From NCBI GenBank assembly GCA_031256995.1, contig JAIRPL010000047.1:1-64000 (forward strand): DNA of 64,000 nucleotides. The letters are read 5' to 3'. This stretch comes from Puniceicoccales bacterium (GTDB lineage Bacteria > Verrucomicrobiota > Verrucomicrobiia > Opitutales > UBA953). Positions 18,030 through 27,370 of the stretch are shown in pieces. Each line of letters starts with the position of its first letter. The first letter of the stretch is position 1. Position numbers and translations under genes: made by a program. The notes beneath the pieces were generated by a model. The model saw nothing but the letters and a program-made list of their open reading frames with translations. It did not search any database and had not been told where the DNA came from.

Positions 18030-19217
18030 TCAGCCCGCCGCCAGGGCCTTCGCCGCATCCCTCAAGGCGTCGAGCCGCGTGAGTTTCTCCCATGGGAGGT
18101 CGGCTTTTGTGAAATGCCCGTAGTTGGTGCTTCGGCGATAAATCGGCCTTAGGAGGTCAAGCTGGCTGATGATGTCGGCCGGCTTGAAGGAAAAGACCTG
18201 CCTGACAGCGGCAACAATCGCGGGGTCCCCCACCGTGGCGGTGCCGAATGTGTTGACGGAAATGCTTGTCGGGTGCGGGTGGCCGATGGCGTAGGCGACC
18301 TGGAGTTCGCAGCGGGCGGCAAGGCCGGCGGCGACGATGTGCTTGGCAACCCAGCGGGCCATGTAGGCGGCGGAACGGTCCACCTTGGAAGGGTCCTTGC
18401 CGGAAAACGCGCCACCGCCGTGACGCCCGGCGCCGCCATAGGTGTCCACGATGATTTTCCGTCCCGTCAACCCGGCGTCGCTTCCCGGCCCGCCGGAGAC
18501 AAACCGGCCCGTGGGGTTGATGAGGAACTGCGTTTTTGTGGAAAGCAACCCGGCGGGGAGGACTTTGCGGATGACCTCCTCAACGACAAATTTCTCGATC
18601 GTGGCATGGGAGACGTCCGCGGTGTGCTGGGTGGAGATGACAACGTTTTCGATGTGCGCGGGCCGCCCGTCCTTGTAGGCCACGGCGACCTGGGATTTGC
18701 AGTCCGGACGCAGCCAGGCGACTTTTGCGTCGTGGCGCAGGGCATGAAGCTCGTGAAGCAGGCGGTGCGCGAACATGACCGGGGCGGGCATGAGTTCCGG
18801 CGTCTCGTCGGTGGCATAGCCGAACATGATGCCCTGGTCCCCGGCGCCCTGCTCATCGGTGGCTTTCCCCGTGGCGGCACGCGCGTCCACCCCCTGCGCG
18901 ATGTCGGGGGACTGCCGTGTGAGGGCGTTGGTGACAAAGACGGTGCCGGCGTTAAAAACATCGTCATCCTTCGGCGTGCGATAACCAATCTCATCAATGG
19001 CCTGGCGCACGATGGCCTCAATGTTGAGCCTCGCCTTGGTGGTGACTTCGCCGGCAAGGAAGACGTGGTTGCTTTTCACGAGGGTTTCGCAGGCCACACG
19101 GCTGGAGCGGTCCGCCTCAAGACAGGCGTCAAGCACGCTGTCCGAGATATAATCCGCCACTTTGTCCGGGTGGCCCTCTCCGACAGATTCGGAGGAGAAA
19201 ATATAGTCGTAAACCAT
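18030..19217 (-). CDS. metK: S-adenosylmethionine synthase
   Basis: The product has 395 residues, the standard length. Characteristic motifs in order are [12 protein letters not shown] near the N-terminus (ATP and metal site), [47 protein letters not shown], and the phosphate-binding [18 protein letters not shown]. It joins ATP and methionine to form SAM in the cytosol. It is a single-gene unit ended by a clear terminator and preceded by a leader with a possible pseudoknot (separate entry). The start ATG at 19217 has no Shine-Dalgarno. Confidence 0.97.
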   Translation of the reverse strand: MVYDYIFSSESVGEGHPDKVADYISDSVLDACLEADRSSRVACETLVKSNHVFLAGEVTTKARLNIEAIVRQAIDEIGYRTPKDDDVFNAGTVFVTNALTRQSPDIAQGVDARAATGKATDEQGAGDQGIMFGYATDETPELMPAPVMFAHRLLHELHALRHDAKVAWLRPDCKSQVAVAYKDGRPAHIENVVISTQHTADVSHATIEKFVVEEVIRKVLPAGLLSTKTQFLINPTGRFVSGGPGSDAGLTGRKIIVDTYGGAGRHGGGAFSGKDPSKVDRSAAYMARWVAKHIVAAGLAARCELQVAYAIGHPHPTSISVNTFGTATVGDPAIVAAVRQVFSFKPADIISQLDLLRPIYRRSTNYGHFTKADLPWEKLTRLDALRDAAKALAAG

Positions 19218-19249
19218 TTCGGCGTTCGAGTTTGTTGTTTTGTATAGTG

Positions 19250-19295
19250 GCGATGGGTAGATGAAAACCCTCTGGCACCACCAATCGCGCCAGAG
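19250..19295 (-). promoter_or_regulatory. Structured metK leader, possible H-type pseudoknot
   Basis: On the - strand CUCUGGC (19295-19289) and GCCAGAG (19276-19270) form a perfect 7-bp stem. The loop sequence GCGAUUGG (19288-19281) can pair with CCCAUCGC (19257-19250) further downstream through seven pairs and one mismatch, which would make an H-type pseudoknot 33 bases before the metK ATG. SAM-II, SAM-V and SAM/SAH riboswitches use pseudoknots, but I do not recognise their conserved cores here. The two helices abut with no linking base, which strains the geometry. The fold is by eye. Confidence 0.4.
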
Positions 19296-19618
19296 AGCGG
19301 GAGTGGGTTTGCGTCAATTATCGGTGCAAAGCAAGCTGGAACACGTCCCGCCGTCTGGCGTGAGGGATGGGCGGAACCGAATTTTTTGAAGATTCCGGGA
19401 ATGGCTTGTTGGAATGGCAACTTGTTGGCCTTGCGAGATTAGAGCCTTGACCCAATTCCAAGGTTTCACGGGGAATGGCGCCCTCGAGCGATCTCCACGC
19501 CGGACTGTTGGCATGGAGAAAACAGGTGGGGCACCCGCGGCACTTGCCTGACGCCCCACAGGCGCCGGCACGCACGATTTTGGAGGCCGGATCCGCCGGC
19601 GCGCGCCCGGATATTCTT
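19296..19618. other. Intergenic stretch upstream of metK and downstream of the sulfur-fusion gene
   Basis: About 320 bases without a gene. Near the left end it should hold the metK promoter, which I cannot pinpoint. On the - strand GTGGGGC (19559-19553) and GCCCCAC (19532-19526) form a 7-bp stem with a 20-base loop followed by CUGUUUUC. This is a weak terminator candidate for the sulfur-fusion gene that stops at 19619. Confidence 0.4.
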
Positions 19619-22093
19619 TCAGACAAACAGATTTGTCCCTGCCTGTTCCGCGGACTCGAGATAGTCGGCCACGCCGCCCAATTCGACGCCATCCATCAAC
19701 TCCTCCCGCTGGATCCCCAACGCGGACATGGACATCGCGCACGCGACCAACCGCACACCGGACTGGCGGGCGGCATCCAGCAATCCGGGGAGATTCGGAA
19801 GGTTTCTGGACTTCATCCTGCGCTTCATGAACAGGGCGCCAATGCCGCCGACGTTCAGGCGCGAAAGCGGAAGGCGGGCCAGGCCGCGTGGCAGCATCCA
19901 CCCAAACACCCGGTCGATGAGATTTTTGCGCTCCCCCGCCTGCCCGGCATGTTTGCGGCGAAGCGCCGCGATCCCCCAGAAGGTGAAAAACAAAGTCACC
20001 CTGCCCCCCAGCGCGGCGGCGCCGTTGGCGATGACGAGGGCCGCCATGACCTTGTCCATCTCGGCGGAAAAAACGACCACGGTGGCCCCTTTGCGCCGGC
20101 TGGGCGCGGCAGATGACGCCGCCGTTTCCGATGTCGTTTGCGGCGCGGCGGGTGCCGGGCGCCCTGCCCCGCCCGTTTTCCGCAAATGGGCATGCACCAC
20201 GCCTTTCTCCTCAAAAACCGAAATGAGATCATTGTTCGCGGAGCGGCACCAGGCGGACACATCTGCACGGAAACCTGGATCGGTGGCCATGACGTGCAAT
20301 TCATCGCCAGGGGCGAGCGTGTCGAACCGTTCCTTGAGCCGCAACAACGGCCCCGGGCAGCCAAGACCACAACAATCCAGCGTTTCCATCGTGGTTTTTG
20401 CAGTCGCGGGAGCCGGGGACGCAAGCGGGGTGGCCGGCGGCGCAACCCGCCCCTGCCCGGAAATGTGGCCAAGCTTTCGGCCCCCGGACAGGCTTTGGAC
20501 GTCAAAGCCGTTTTGCGCGAGGACGCGCGCGGCGAAGTAGCTTGTCTTGCCGAGCGAGCAAACGGTCGTCCACGCGGTTTCCCGGTCCAGGGAGCCGAGC
20601 CTCGGGCGCAGCTGCGCAAACGGGATGTTCAAGGCGCCTGGGATCGGGTCAATTTCCGCCACGACGGCGGGGCGCACATCGAGCAGACGGCTGTCCGCGG
20701 GCGCCTCCGGGACGGTGCGCACCAAGCCATCGCGGCGGTTCTGCGCGGCGAATGCGACCGTGTTCACAACATCTCGGGCGCTTCCAAATGGCGGGGCGTA
20801 GGCGAGTTCGAGCTGCGCGAGATCGTCGATCGTCATGCGCCCCGCGAGTGCCGTCGCCAGGACATCGAGCCGCTTGTCCACCCCGTCCACGCCGAATGCC
20901 TGCGCGCCCAGCACACGCCCGTCCTGCGGCGACCAAAGCAGCTTCAATGTCAAAGGCAGCGCTCCCGGGTAGTATTCCGCATGCTGGTCGCCGCTCACGA
21001 GCACCGTCTCGTGCGGGATCCTGGCGGCTTTCAGGCGTTGCTCCGTCCAGCCAACGACACCGGCGGCCATCCCGAAGGCACGCACGATGGCCGTCCCGAC
21101 ATGCCCCGGGTACGGGCGGGCCTTTTCCGGCCCCAGAAATATGTGGCTCGCGATGACCCGGCCCTGCCGGTTGGCGGGGCCGCCAAGCGCGAGTGACATG
21201 GGGCCTCCAAGGACGCGGTCGACGCTTTCGACGACATCGCCCGCGGCGTAGATGTCCGGGTGGCTTGTCTGCATCCATTCGTTGACCTTGATCGCGCCAC
21301 GGGCGCCAAGCGCGATCCCGGCGGCGGCGGCAAGCCCGCTTTCCGGCTTCACGCCGATGGAGAGAATGACCAGGTCGGCGGAAATCGCGCGCCCGGATGC
21401 GAGGCGGGCGGAGACGTCCGCCCCTGAGCCGTCGAACGATGCCACGCTGTCCCCCAGGACAAGCTCCACCCCCTTCGCGCGAAGTTCGTTTTCCAGCGCG
21501 AACGTCATTTCCCGGTCGAGCTGGGGGAGCACCTGCGGAAGCATCTCAACGAGGGCCACCTTCTTCCCCTGGCGCCGCAGTTGCTCCGCCATCTCGATGC
21601 CGATGAACCCTGCCCCGACGATCAGCACCGACGCGGCCCCGCCCGCCGCGCGCTTGATGGCATCCATGTCCCGCAAGGAACGCAAGGTGTGGATGCGCGG
21701 GTTTTCAATGCCGGGCAATGGCGGGCGGACGGGAACCGAGCCTGTGGCGAGCACCAGCTTGTCGTAGGAGAGCGTTTCCTCGACCCCGCTGTCCGCGCGG
21801 CGGATCCTCACTTGCCTCCGGGCCGGATCAATGGCGACGGCCTCGGTGTTGACGCGCACATCAAGATTCAGCAGCGCCGAGAGGCTCTCCGGTGTCTGCA
21901 CGGCGAGACGCGCACGGTCGGCAATCTCGCCGCCAATGTGGTACGGAAGCCCGCAATTGGCAAAAGAGACATCGGGGCCGCGCTCAAGGAGCGTGATCCG
22001 GGCCTCCTCGGAAAGACGGCGGGCGCGGGCGGCCGTGGAGGCGCCGGCGGCAACGCCACCAACAATTAAAAGTCGCAATGCGGAGGATTTCAT
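19619..22093 (-). CDS. Four-domain sulfane-sulfur protein: CoA-disulfide-reductase-like, rhodanese, TusA and DsrE domains
   Basis: The product has 824 residues. Residues 1-445 are a flavin disulfide oxidoreductase of the CoA-disulfide/NADH-persulfide reductase type: IVGGVAAGASTAARARR binds FAD, and C47 in NCGLPYHIGG is the single redox cysteine. Residues about 465-555 are a rhodanese domain with active-site loop VCSLGKTSYF. Residues about 568-640 are a TusA domain with DCCGLGCPGPLLRLKE. Residues about 668-824 are a DsrE-type domain containing VRLVACAMSMSALGI. The chain can be read as a persulfide relay on one polypeptide. The start is ATG 22093 (MKSSALRLLI); a longer frame would overlap the divergent ArsR gene. 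Regulation by that ArsR across a shared palindrome is likely. Confidence 0.92.
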   Translation of the reverse strand: MKSSALRLLIVGGVAAGASTAARARRLSEEARITLLERGPDVSFANCGLPYHIGGEIADRARLAVQTPESLSALLNLDVRVNTEAVAIDPARRQVRIRRADSGVEETLSYDKLVLATGSVPVRPPLPGIENPRIHTLRSLRDMDAIKRAAGGAASVLIVGAGFIGIEMAEQLRRQGKKVALVEMLPQVLPQLDREMTFALENELRAKGVELVLGDSVASFDGSGADVSARLASGRAISADLVILSIGVKPESGLAAAAGIALGARGAIKVNEWMQTSHPDIYAAGDVVESVDRVLGGPMSLALGGPANRQGRVIASHIFLGPEKARPYPGHVGTAIVRAFGMAAGVVGWTEQRLKAARIPHETVLVSGDQHAEYYPGALPLTLKLLWSPQDGRVLGAQAFGVDGVDKRLDVLATALAGRMTIDDLAQLELAYAPPFGSARDVVNTVAFAAQNRRDGLVRTVPEAPADSRLLDVRPAVVAEIDPIPGALNIPFAQLRPRLGSLDRETAWTTVCSLGKTSYFAARVLAQNGFDVQSLSGGRKLGHISGQGRVAPPATPLASPAPATAKTTMETLDCCGLGCPGPLLRLKERFDTLAPGDELHVMATDPGFRADVSAWCRSANNDLISVFEEKGVVHAHLRKTGGAGRPAPAAPQTTSETAASSAAPSRRKGATVVVFSAEMDKVMAALVIANGAAALGGRVTLFFTFWGIAALRRKHAGQAGERKNLIDRVFGWMLPRGLARLPLSRLNVGGIGALFMKRRMKSRNLPNLPGLLDAARQSGVRLVACAMSMSALGIQREELMDGVELGGVADYLESAEQAGTNLFV

Positions 22094-22097
22094 GGGA

Positions 22098-22121
22098 GTT
22101 ATTTGTTTTAACTCAAATAAC
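22098..22121. promoter_or_regulatory. Palindromic operator between the sulfur-fusion gene and arsR-type regulator
   Basis: GTTATTTG (22098-22105), 8 bases, then CAAATAAC (22114-22121) is a perfect 8+8 inverted repeat in the 47-base gap between the two divergent start codons. It is AT-rich, unlike the surroundings, and in the right place to bind the ArsR dimer and repress both genes. Confidence 0.7.
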
Positions 22122-22140
22122 CATATAACCATTCGGCAAT

Positions 22141-22500
22141 ATGTCAAAAGAAAAAACAGCCCTTCCCATGGCGCAGATCACCCGGGCGGCTCGTTTGTTT
22201 GCCACGCTGGCCGATCCATCGCGTCTGCGGATCCTGCAGTCCCTCTTGTCCACCGGGCCGCGGACAGTCGGCGAGCTGGTCGAGGCCACCGGATTGGGCC
22301 AGGCCAACGTCTCCAAGCACCTGTCCATCCTGCACAACGCCCGCCTCGTCGAAAGGCGGCGGGAGGGTGTTTTTGTGCGTTATCTGTCAAGCGACCCCGT
22401 CATCGCGCAATTGTGCTCGATCGTGTGCGCCAAGATTGAGCGCGATGTGAGGCAGGATCTGGCCTCATTGGGCGGCGAATCCAGCCCTCCAATGGATTGA
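22141..22500 (+). CDS. ArsR-family winged-helix repressor, probable sulfur or redox sensor
   Basis: The product has 119 residues, the family size. The winged helix is clear: LFATLADPSRLRILQSLL, then the recognition helix in VGELVEATGLGQANVSKHLSIL and the wing ARLVERRREGVFVRYLS. The metal box (ELCVCDL-type) on the recognition helix is absent. The only cysteines are C92 and C96 in QLCSIVCAK of the last helix. That arrangement fits a thiol or persulfide switch better than classical arsenite sensing, although known persulfide sensors such as SqrR and BigR place their cysteines differently. It is divergent from the four-domain sulfur gene, which is its likely target. Confidence 0.88.
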   Translation: MSKEKTALPMAQITRAARLFATLADPSRLRILQSLLSTGPRTVGELVEATGLGQANVSKHLSILHNARLVERRREGVFVRYLSSDPVIAQLCSIVCAKIERDVRQDLASLGGESSPPMD

Positions 22501-22562
22501 CGCCCTGCCAGCCCTCCCAAGCTTTTTTCGCGCACCCGCTGGCGGCGAACCCGGGAGGCGCC

Positions 22563-23696
22563 TCACACCGGGGATTCCTCCGGGAAAAGGCGCCGCAGGG
22601 CCTCGATGACCGGGAGTTTGCCATCGGCGACGGAGGCCTCCACGGCGGGGAGCATGTCGCGGACGGCCGGTGTCTCAAAGAAACGCGCAAGCACGGCCTC
22701 GCGCAGCAGCGCATGGAACCACTGCGTGTTTTGGTCGCGGCGGCGGCCTTCAAAGGTGCCCTCGCGGCGGAGTTTCACGCAGAAATTTTGGATCAAGTCC
22801 CAGATGCCCCCGAGGCCCTCATTTTCCAGCGCGGAGCAGGTCAGCGCGACGGGCGTCCAGCCCGGGGTGTGCGGGGTGAGGTAGTGCAGGATGCGGCCAT
22901 ATTCGCCGGCGGCCACCTTCGCGCGGGGGAGATTCGCGCCGTCGGCCTTGGTCACGACAATGGCGTCGGACATCTCGATCACGCCCTTTTTGATGCCCTG
23001 CAACTCGTCCCCCGCCCCCGCGATTTGCAGAAGGAGGAAAAAATCGGTCATCGTGCGCACGGAGGTCTCGCTCTGCCCGACGCCAACCGTCTCGATGAGG
23101 ATGATGTCAAACCCGGCGGCCTCGCACAGGAGCATCGCCTCGCGGGTTTTTGCGGCGACCCCGCCAAGCGCGCCGCCGGCGGGTGACGGGCGGATGAAGG
23201 CATTGGGGTGGTTGGCGAGTTTTTCCATGCGTGTCTTGTCGCCCAGCACGCTGCCGCCGCTGATGGCGCTTGTGGGATCCACGGCCAGCACGGCGAGCTT
23301 GTGCCCGGCATCACAAAGCAGCCTCCCAAAATGCTCGATGAACGTGCTCTTGCCCGCGCCGGGGACGCCCGTGATGCCGACACGGATGCTTTTCCCGGAA
23401 TGCGGGAGGCACCCGCGCAAAACGGCGGCGGCGGCGGCGCGGTGGGCCGGCGCGCGGCTTTCGACCAAGGTGATGGCCCTGGCGAGCGCCACGCGGTCCC
23501 CGGCGAGGATCCCGTCCACGGCCGCCTCGGGCGCGATGGGGGGTTTGCGGCGGATTCGAGGAAGGCGCACGGTGTCCTCCGGCTTGGACACCCCGGGCAT
23601 CTCATGGAGCGCCTGGGTGAAGGCCATGTCACCATCGTCTGGCGTGTGCTTGAGATCCTTGTACATTTCGCCGTCAAAATGGCCTTGGACCGCCAT
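22563..23696 (-). CDS. meaB: MeaB/ArgK-type GTPase, methylmalonyl-CoA mutase chaperone
   Basis: The product is about 377 residues from ATG 23696 (MAVQGHFDGEMYKDL). A GTG 11 codons upstream (23729) and an ATG at 23666 are alternatives. The G-protein motifs are GVPGAGKSTFIEHFG (P-loop), VLAVDPTSAISGGSVLGDKTRM (the family's hallmark), ETVGVGQSETSV and VVTKADGAN. C-terminal helices follow as in MeaB. This family protects and reloads adenosylcobalamin-dependent acyl-CoA mutases. No mutase gene is in the window, but cobO and the Na+-pumping decarboxylase genes fit the same pathway. Convergent with arsR. Confidence 0.92.
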   Translation of the reverse strand: MAVQGHFDGEMYKDLKHTPDDGDMAFTQALHEMPGVSKPEDTVRLPRIRRKPPIAPEAAVDGILAGDRVALARAITLVESRAPAHRAAAAAVLRGCLPHSGKSIRVGITGVPGAGKSTFIEHFGRLLCDAGHKLAVLAVDPTSAISGGSVLGDKTRMEKLANHPNAFIRPSPAGGALGGVAAKTREAMLLCEAAGFDIILIETVGVGQSETSVRTMTDFFLLLQIAGAGDELQGIKKGVIEMSDAIVVTKADGANLPRAKVAAGEYGRILHYLTPHTPGWTPVALTCSALENEGLGGIWDLIQNFCVKLRREGTFEGRRRDQNTQWFHALLREAVLARFFETPAVRDMLPAVEASVADGKLPVIEALRRLFPEESPV

Positions 23697-23825
23697 CCGG
23701 GCAACGCCGGAGGCAGCCGCCGCCGCCACAGGCCCGGGTTGGATTTGGGATGGACATCAAACCGGGGGCGGAAAATTCTGGAAAGACGTTGGGACGGGGC
23801 GGGAAATGTCCTTCCGGACGTTCTG

Positions 23826-25205
23826 ATGAAAGGTTTTCAGCTCAATCCCAACACCCGCAGAAAATGGCTGCGGTTCCGCTCCATCCGGCGCGGCTATTTC
23901 TCGTTTTTGACGCTGCTTGCGCTCACGGGGCTGGCCTTGCTCGGGCCATTGCTTGTGGGGAACCGCGCCCTGATCGTGCGCCATGGGGGACATTGGTATT
24001 TCCCGGTTTTCAGCAAGGCGCTGCCAGGGGACACCTTTGGCCTCGGCCACAGGCATGAGACGGATTACCGCATCCTGAAGGGACGCTTGAAAACGGAAGC
24101 CATGGAGGCTGGAAAAACCGGAAAGCCCATCCCCGGAAACTGGCTCCTGCTCCCCCCCATCCCATACAACGGGACGGAGGTGTGCGAAGTGCGCGCCCCC
24201 CTGGAATTGCGGGACGGGCGTTATTTTCTCAACGGGGAGGCCTATGCCGAGGGAAAAGCCTTCATTTTTGGCGCGGACGGGCGGCCGCGGCGCGAATGGG
24301 GCGTGATTGACGGCCGCCTGCACGGGATGTTCGCGGGCTATGACGAGCACGGTGAAATCACGGAGCGCGGCCGCTGGGAAAACGGGCGCGCCGCGCGCTA
24401 TGCCCGCGCCACGGCGGACGGCACATTCAAGGCGGAGCCACTTCCGGCGGAGCTGGCCGGCAACGGCGGCAACCCGGCCGCAACCTTGTCCTGCCTCCTC
24501 CCATGCCCCACGCCGCCGGGCGTTGGCGGCCACCTGCTTGGCACCGACGAATCGGGGCATGATGTCCTGGCGCGCCTCTTCCATGGATTCCGCATCCTGT
24601 GCGCCGCGAGCGCCATCTACCTTGCGCTGACCTGCCTCATCGGCGTCTCGCTCGGCTGCATGATGGGCTATCGCGGCGGCTGGTTTGACATCATCTGCCA
24701 GCGCGCCATCGAGATCTGGAGCAATGTGCCGCACCTCTACCTGATCATTTTCCTGACCTCGCTTCTCATCCCCAACCTGCTCTGGCTGATGCTCATCCTC
24801 GTCGCCTTTTCGTGGATAACGCTGGCCGGCTACATGCGCACCGCCACTTATCGTGAAAAGGAGCGCGACTATGTCGCCGCCGCCCGGCTTCTCGGCGCGA
24901 GCGAGGCACGCATCATTTTCCGCCACATACTTCCGAACACGCTCTCGATCCTTGTGACCTTCCTGCCATTCATGGTCGCCGCGGTCGTCTTCCAGCTCAC
25001 CGCGCTGGATTTCCTCGGCTTCGGCCTGCCGCCCACGGAACCAACCTGGGGGGAGATGCTCCGGCAGGGCACCGAGAATTTTGACAGCCCGTGGATCTTT
25101 GCCAGCGTGGCCACCTGCCTTGTCGTGCTGCTCACCCTCGTCACCTTCGTCGGCGAGGCCATACGGGAGGCTTTTGACCCGAAAAAATTCACGACGTACC
25201 AATAG
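23826..25205 (+). CDS. ABC transporter permease of the YejE/OppC type
   Basis: The product has 459 residues. A first membrane segment (FLTLLALTGLALLGPLLVG) is followed by a periplasmic region of about 200 residues, then five membrane segments. The permease loop that contacts the ATPase is present (EKERDYVAAARLLGASEARIIFRHILPN). HLLGTDESGHDVLARLFHG precedes the core, as in peptide or oligopeptide permeases. YejE proteins differ from OppC by an enlarged periplasmic domain, as here. Within it, DGRLHGMFAGYDEHGEITER looks like a MORN-type strand pair. The partner permease, binding protein and ATPases are not adjacent, so it is an orphan in this window. It starts at ATG 23826, divergent from meaB. 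Confidence 0.88.
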   Translation: MKGFQLNPNTRRKWLRFRSIRRGYFSFLTLLALTGLALLGPLLVGNRALIVRHGGHWYFPVFSKALPGDTFGLGHRHETDYRILKGRLKTEAMEAGKTGKPIPGNWLLLPPIPYNGTEVCEVRAPLELRDGRYFLNGEAYAEGKAFIFGADGRPRREWGVIDGRLHGMFAGYDEHGEITERGRWENGRAARYARATADGTFKAEPLPAELAGNGGNPAATLSCLLPCPTPPGVGGHLLGTDESGHDVLARLFHGFRILCAASAIYLALTCLIGVSLGCMMGYRGGWFDIICQRAIEIWSNVPHLYLIIFLTSLLIPNLLWLMLILVAFSWITLAGYMRTATYREKERDYVAAARLLGASEARIIFRHILPNTLSILVTFLPFMVAAVVFQLTALDFLGFGLPPTEPTWGEMLRQGTENFDSPWIFASVATCLVVLLTLVTFVGEAIREAFDPKKFTTYQ

Positions 25206-25310
25206 GCCGCGTCGCGACGCGGGAGGAAATGCCCCGGCCCGCCCGTCCGCCCGCGCACACAGCTCCAGCGGGGGCGTTGCCCTTCCCCGCCGAGCCTTGG
25301 GAAATCCGTG

Positions 25311-26390
25311 TCAGGGGTTGCGCCAGGCGCCGGGGAGGGGCGGCAAGGTTTCCGCCGGCCGCTCTCCCTGGCCGGGTTGCGGGCGCGCCGGCGGCCCCTT
25401 CCCCCAGAGCGCAAGTTCGCGCCAGTTCTCGGGAATCCCCATCATGCGCGGCAGGACGCAGGGCGGGCTGGATGGAAATGCCTCGAAAAGCGCGGAGATG
25501 CGGGCGCCCCAGTCGCCGACATGGTTCATCTTTTTCAGCACATAGGCCGAGAGGGCGATGGTGGCGTAGGCGCGTGAGCCTGGGGCCTTCACACCGCGCG
25601 CGCAAAGGTGGCGCAACTCCGGGATCGGATTGCTCAAGACGAGGCGCGGCTGCTCGACGAGGTTGCGGTTCCACAGGCGGCTGTGATGGGCGCAGACGTT
25701 GCGGACGTAGCTGAAATTGCGGAGCCAGCTCGCGAAAATGCCAGGCTCCCCGACGCCGTAGGTCATGGAGACGGCCTGTTGGTCGGGGTTTTTCATGCCG
25801 CTGAAAAAGCGCGAGAGCAGCCCAAAATCCCACAATTCGATGGCAACCCAGATGGGAATCCGCTCGCCGTATTTTGCCATGAAGGCGCGGATGTAGTCCT
25901 CCGTGTCCTTGCGCGTGAGAAGCTGGCGGTATTTGTCGAGCCATGCTTGGTGCCAGGACTTCCCGCGAAAGGTGCTCTCATTGGCAAGGAAGGATTGCTT
26001 GAAAGTATTTGGGTTCTCGTGGGCGAAAATATCCCGGCGCCCCAAATGATGGGCGATGGCGACGCGGACGGAGATCTCGATGGAGCGCAGGGCGGCGAGC
26101 ATGAGCGAACGCAACCATTTGTCATATTCGTAGAGACGCGCCACATCCGCGAAGGAGGTTCCTGGGCTGAAGCAATCGAGTTTTCCCCCATCCGGCCCCG
26201 CAAGCAGGAAGGCGTGAAAATAGGGACTCATGCGGTAATAACCCTCGTGGCGCAGATAACTGTCCAGCAAGGCGGGGTCCTCAATGCGCAGGCCGCGCCG
26301 GGCGAGGAGTTCCCGCTGCTCGTCCGTGGAAAGAAACGGTTTGTTGTACTCGGCGAGCGGCTGGGTGTTGACGGAATCAGTTCGGGGCAT
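25311..26390 (-). CDS. Abi family protein (Abi_2, HEPN-type abortive-infection candidate)
   Basis: The product is 359 residues from ATG 26390 (MPRTDSVNTQPLAEYNKPFL). Family marks are the N-terminal PFLSTDEQRELLARRGL with a following LLDSYLRHEGYYRMSPYF, a central YEYDKWLRSLMLAALRSIEISVRVAIA, and RNVCAHHSRLWNRNL near residue 265. The last carries the Rx4-6H signature of HEPN RNases. Abi_2 proteins such as AbiD and AbiF abort phage infection in lactococci, probably through RNA. It is a single gene with no visible antitoxin next to it. The C-terminal 60 residues are Pro-rich and not conserved in feel. Confidence 0.88.
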   Translation of the reverse strand: MPRTDSVNTQPLAEYNKPFLSTDEQRELLARRGLRIEDPALLDSYLRHEGYYRMSPYFHAFLLAGPDGGKLDCFSPGTSFADVARLYEYDKWLRSLMLAALRSIEISVRVAIAHHLGRRDIFAHENPNTFKQSFLANESTFRGKSWHQAWLDKYRQLLTRKDTEDYIRAFMAKYGERIPIWVAIELWDFGLLSRFFSGMKNPDQQAVSMTYGVGEPGIFASWLRNFSYVRNVCAHHSRLWNRNLVEQPRLVLSNPIPELRHLCARGVKAPGSRAYATIALSAYVLKKMNHVGDWGARISALFEAFPSSPPCVLPRMMGIPENWRELALWGKGPPARPQPGQGERPAETLPPLPGAWRNP

Positions 26391-26524
26391 GCCTCGTGAA
26401 AATGGGGGCGGGAGCATGGGGCGGGCATAAAAAAACGTGTCCGCCGCCGCGCCATGCCTTCCAACGAACAGGAGTGGCCGCCGGAAAACATGGCATGCCC
26501 CGCGCAAGGGGACGGCAGGGCGCC

Positions 26525-27370
26525 CTACGGAAGCCAGGGCGTCGGAAACCTTGGCGGACGCTTCTCGGCATAGGCGGTCTTCCCCTCGTGCGCGTCCTCC
26601 GTGAGATAGTACAAAAGCGTGGCGTTGCCGGCGAGTTCCTGAAGGCCGGCCTGCCCGTCAACATCCGCGTTGAAGGCAGATTTCAGGCAGCGGATGGCAA
26701 GCGGGCTTTTCTGGAGGATCTCGGCGGCCCATCGCTCCCCCTCCGCCATCAATTCCCCAAGGGGGACGACGGCATTGACAAGGCCCATCTCAAGGGCCTG
26801 CCGGGCGTCATATTGGCGGCACAGGTACCAGATTTCGCGGGCTTTTTTCTGCCCGACGACCCTGGCAAGATAGCTTGCGCCAAACCCCCCGTCGAAACTG
26901 CCGACCTTGGGGCCAGTCTGGCCAAACACGGCGTTATCGGCGGCAATGCTCAGGTCGCAAACCAAGTGAAGGACGTGCCCGCCGCCAATGGCATACCCGG
27001 CGACAAGGGCGATGACGACCTTGGGGATGGTGCGGATGATGCGTTGAAGCTCCAGCACGTTGAGGCGCGGGACGCCGTCCTTGCCAACATAGCCGCCTTT
27101 CTTGTCCCCGCGCACGCGCTGGTCGCCCCCGGAACAAAAGGCATGCTTCCCGTCGGTTTGCGGGTTCGCGCCCGTGAGCAGCACGACCCCGATGGCGGTG
27201 TCCGCCCACGCGTCGCGAAAGGCCGCGACAAGCTCATCCACCGTGTCAGGCGTGAACGCGTTGCGGCGGTGCGGGCGGTTGATGGTGACGCGCGCCATGC
27301 CCCCGGATTTCTCATAGAGGATGTCCTTGAAATCAAAATGGGGAACGGCTTTCCAATTTGTGGTGCTCAT
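26525..27370 (-). CDS. menB: 1,4-dihydroxy-2-naphthoyl-CoA synthase
   Basis: The product is 281 residues from ATG 27370 ([20 protein letters not shown]), the usual MenB length. Crotonase-fold marks specific to MenB are [80 protein letters not shown] and [11 protein letters not shown]. It closes the second ring in menaquinone synthesis, so the organism should make menaquinone for anaerobic respiration or fumarate reduction. No other men gene is adjacent. Confidence 0.96.
   Translation of the reverse strand: MSTTNWKAVPHFDFKDILYEKSGGMARVTINRPHRRNAFTPDTVDELVAAFRDAWADTAIGVVLLTGANPQTDGKHAFCSGGDQRVRGDKKGGYVGKDGVPRLNVLELQRIIRTIPKVVIALVAGYAIGGGHVLHLVCDLSIAADNAVFGQTGPKVGSFDGGFGASYLARVVGQKKAREIWYLCRQYDARQALEMGLVNAVVPLGELMAEGERWAAEILQKSPLAIRCLKSAFNADVDGQAGLQELAGNATLLYYLTEDAHEGKTAYAEKRPPRFPTPWLP

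Noticed and set aside
22116-22147. Upstream start for the sulfur-fusion gene at 22147
   Set aside because: It would overlap the divergent ArsR start codon and the palindromic operator; ATG 22093 matches the flavin-domain N-terminus.
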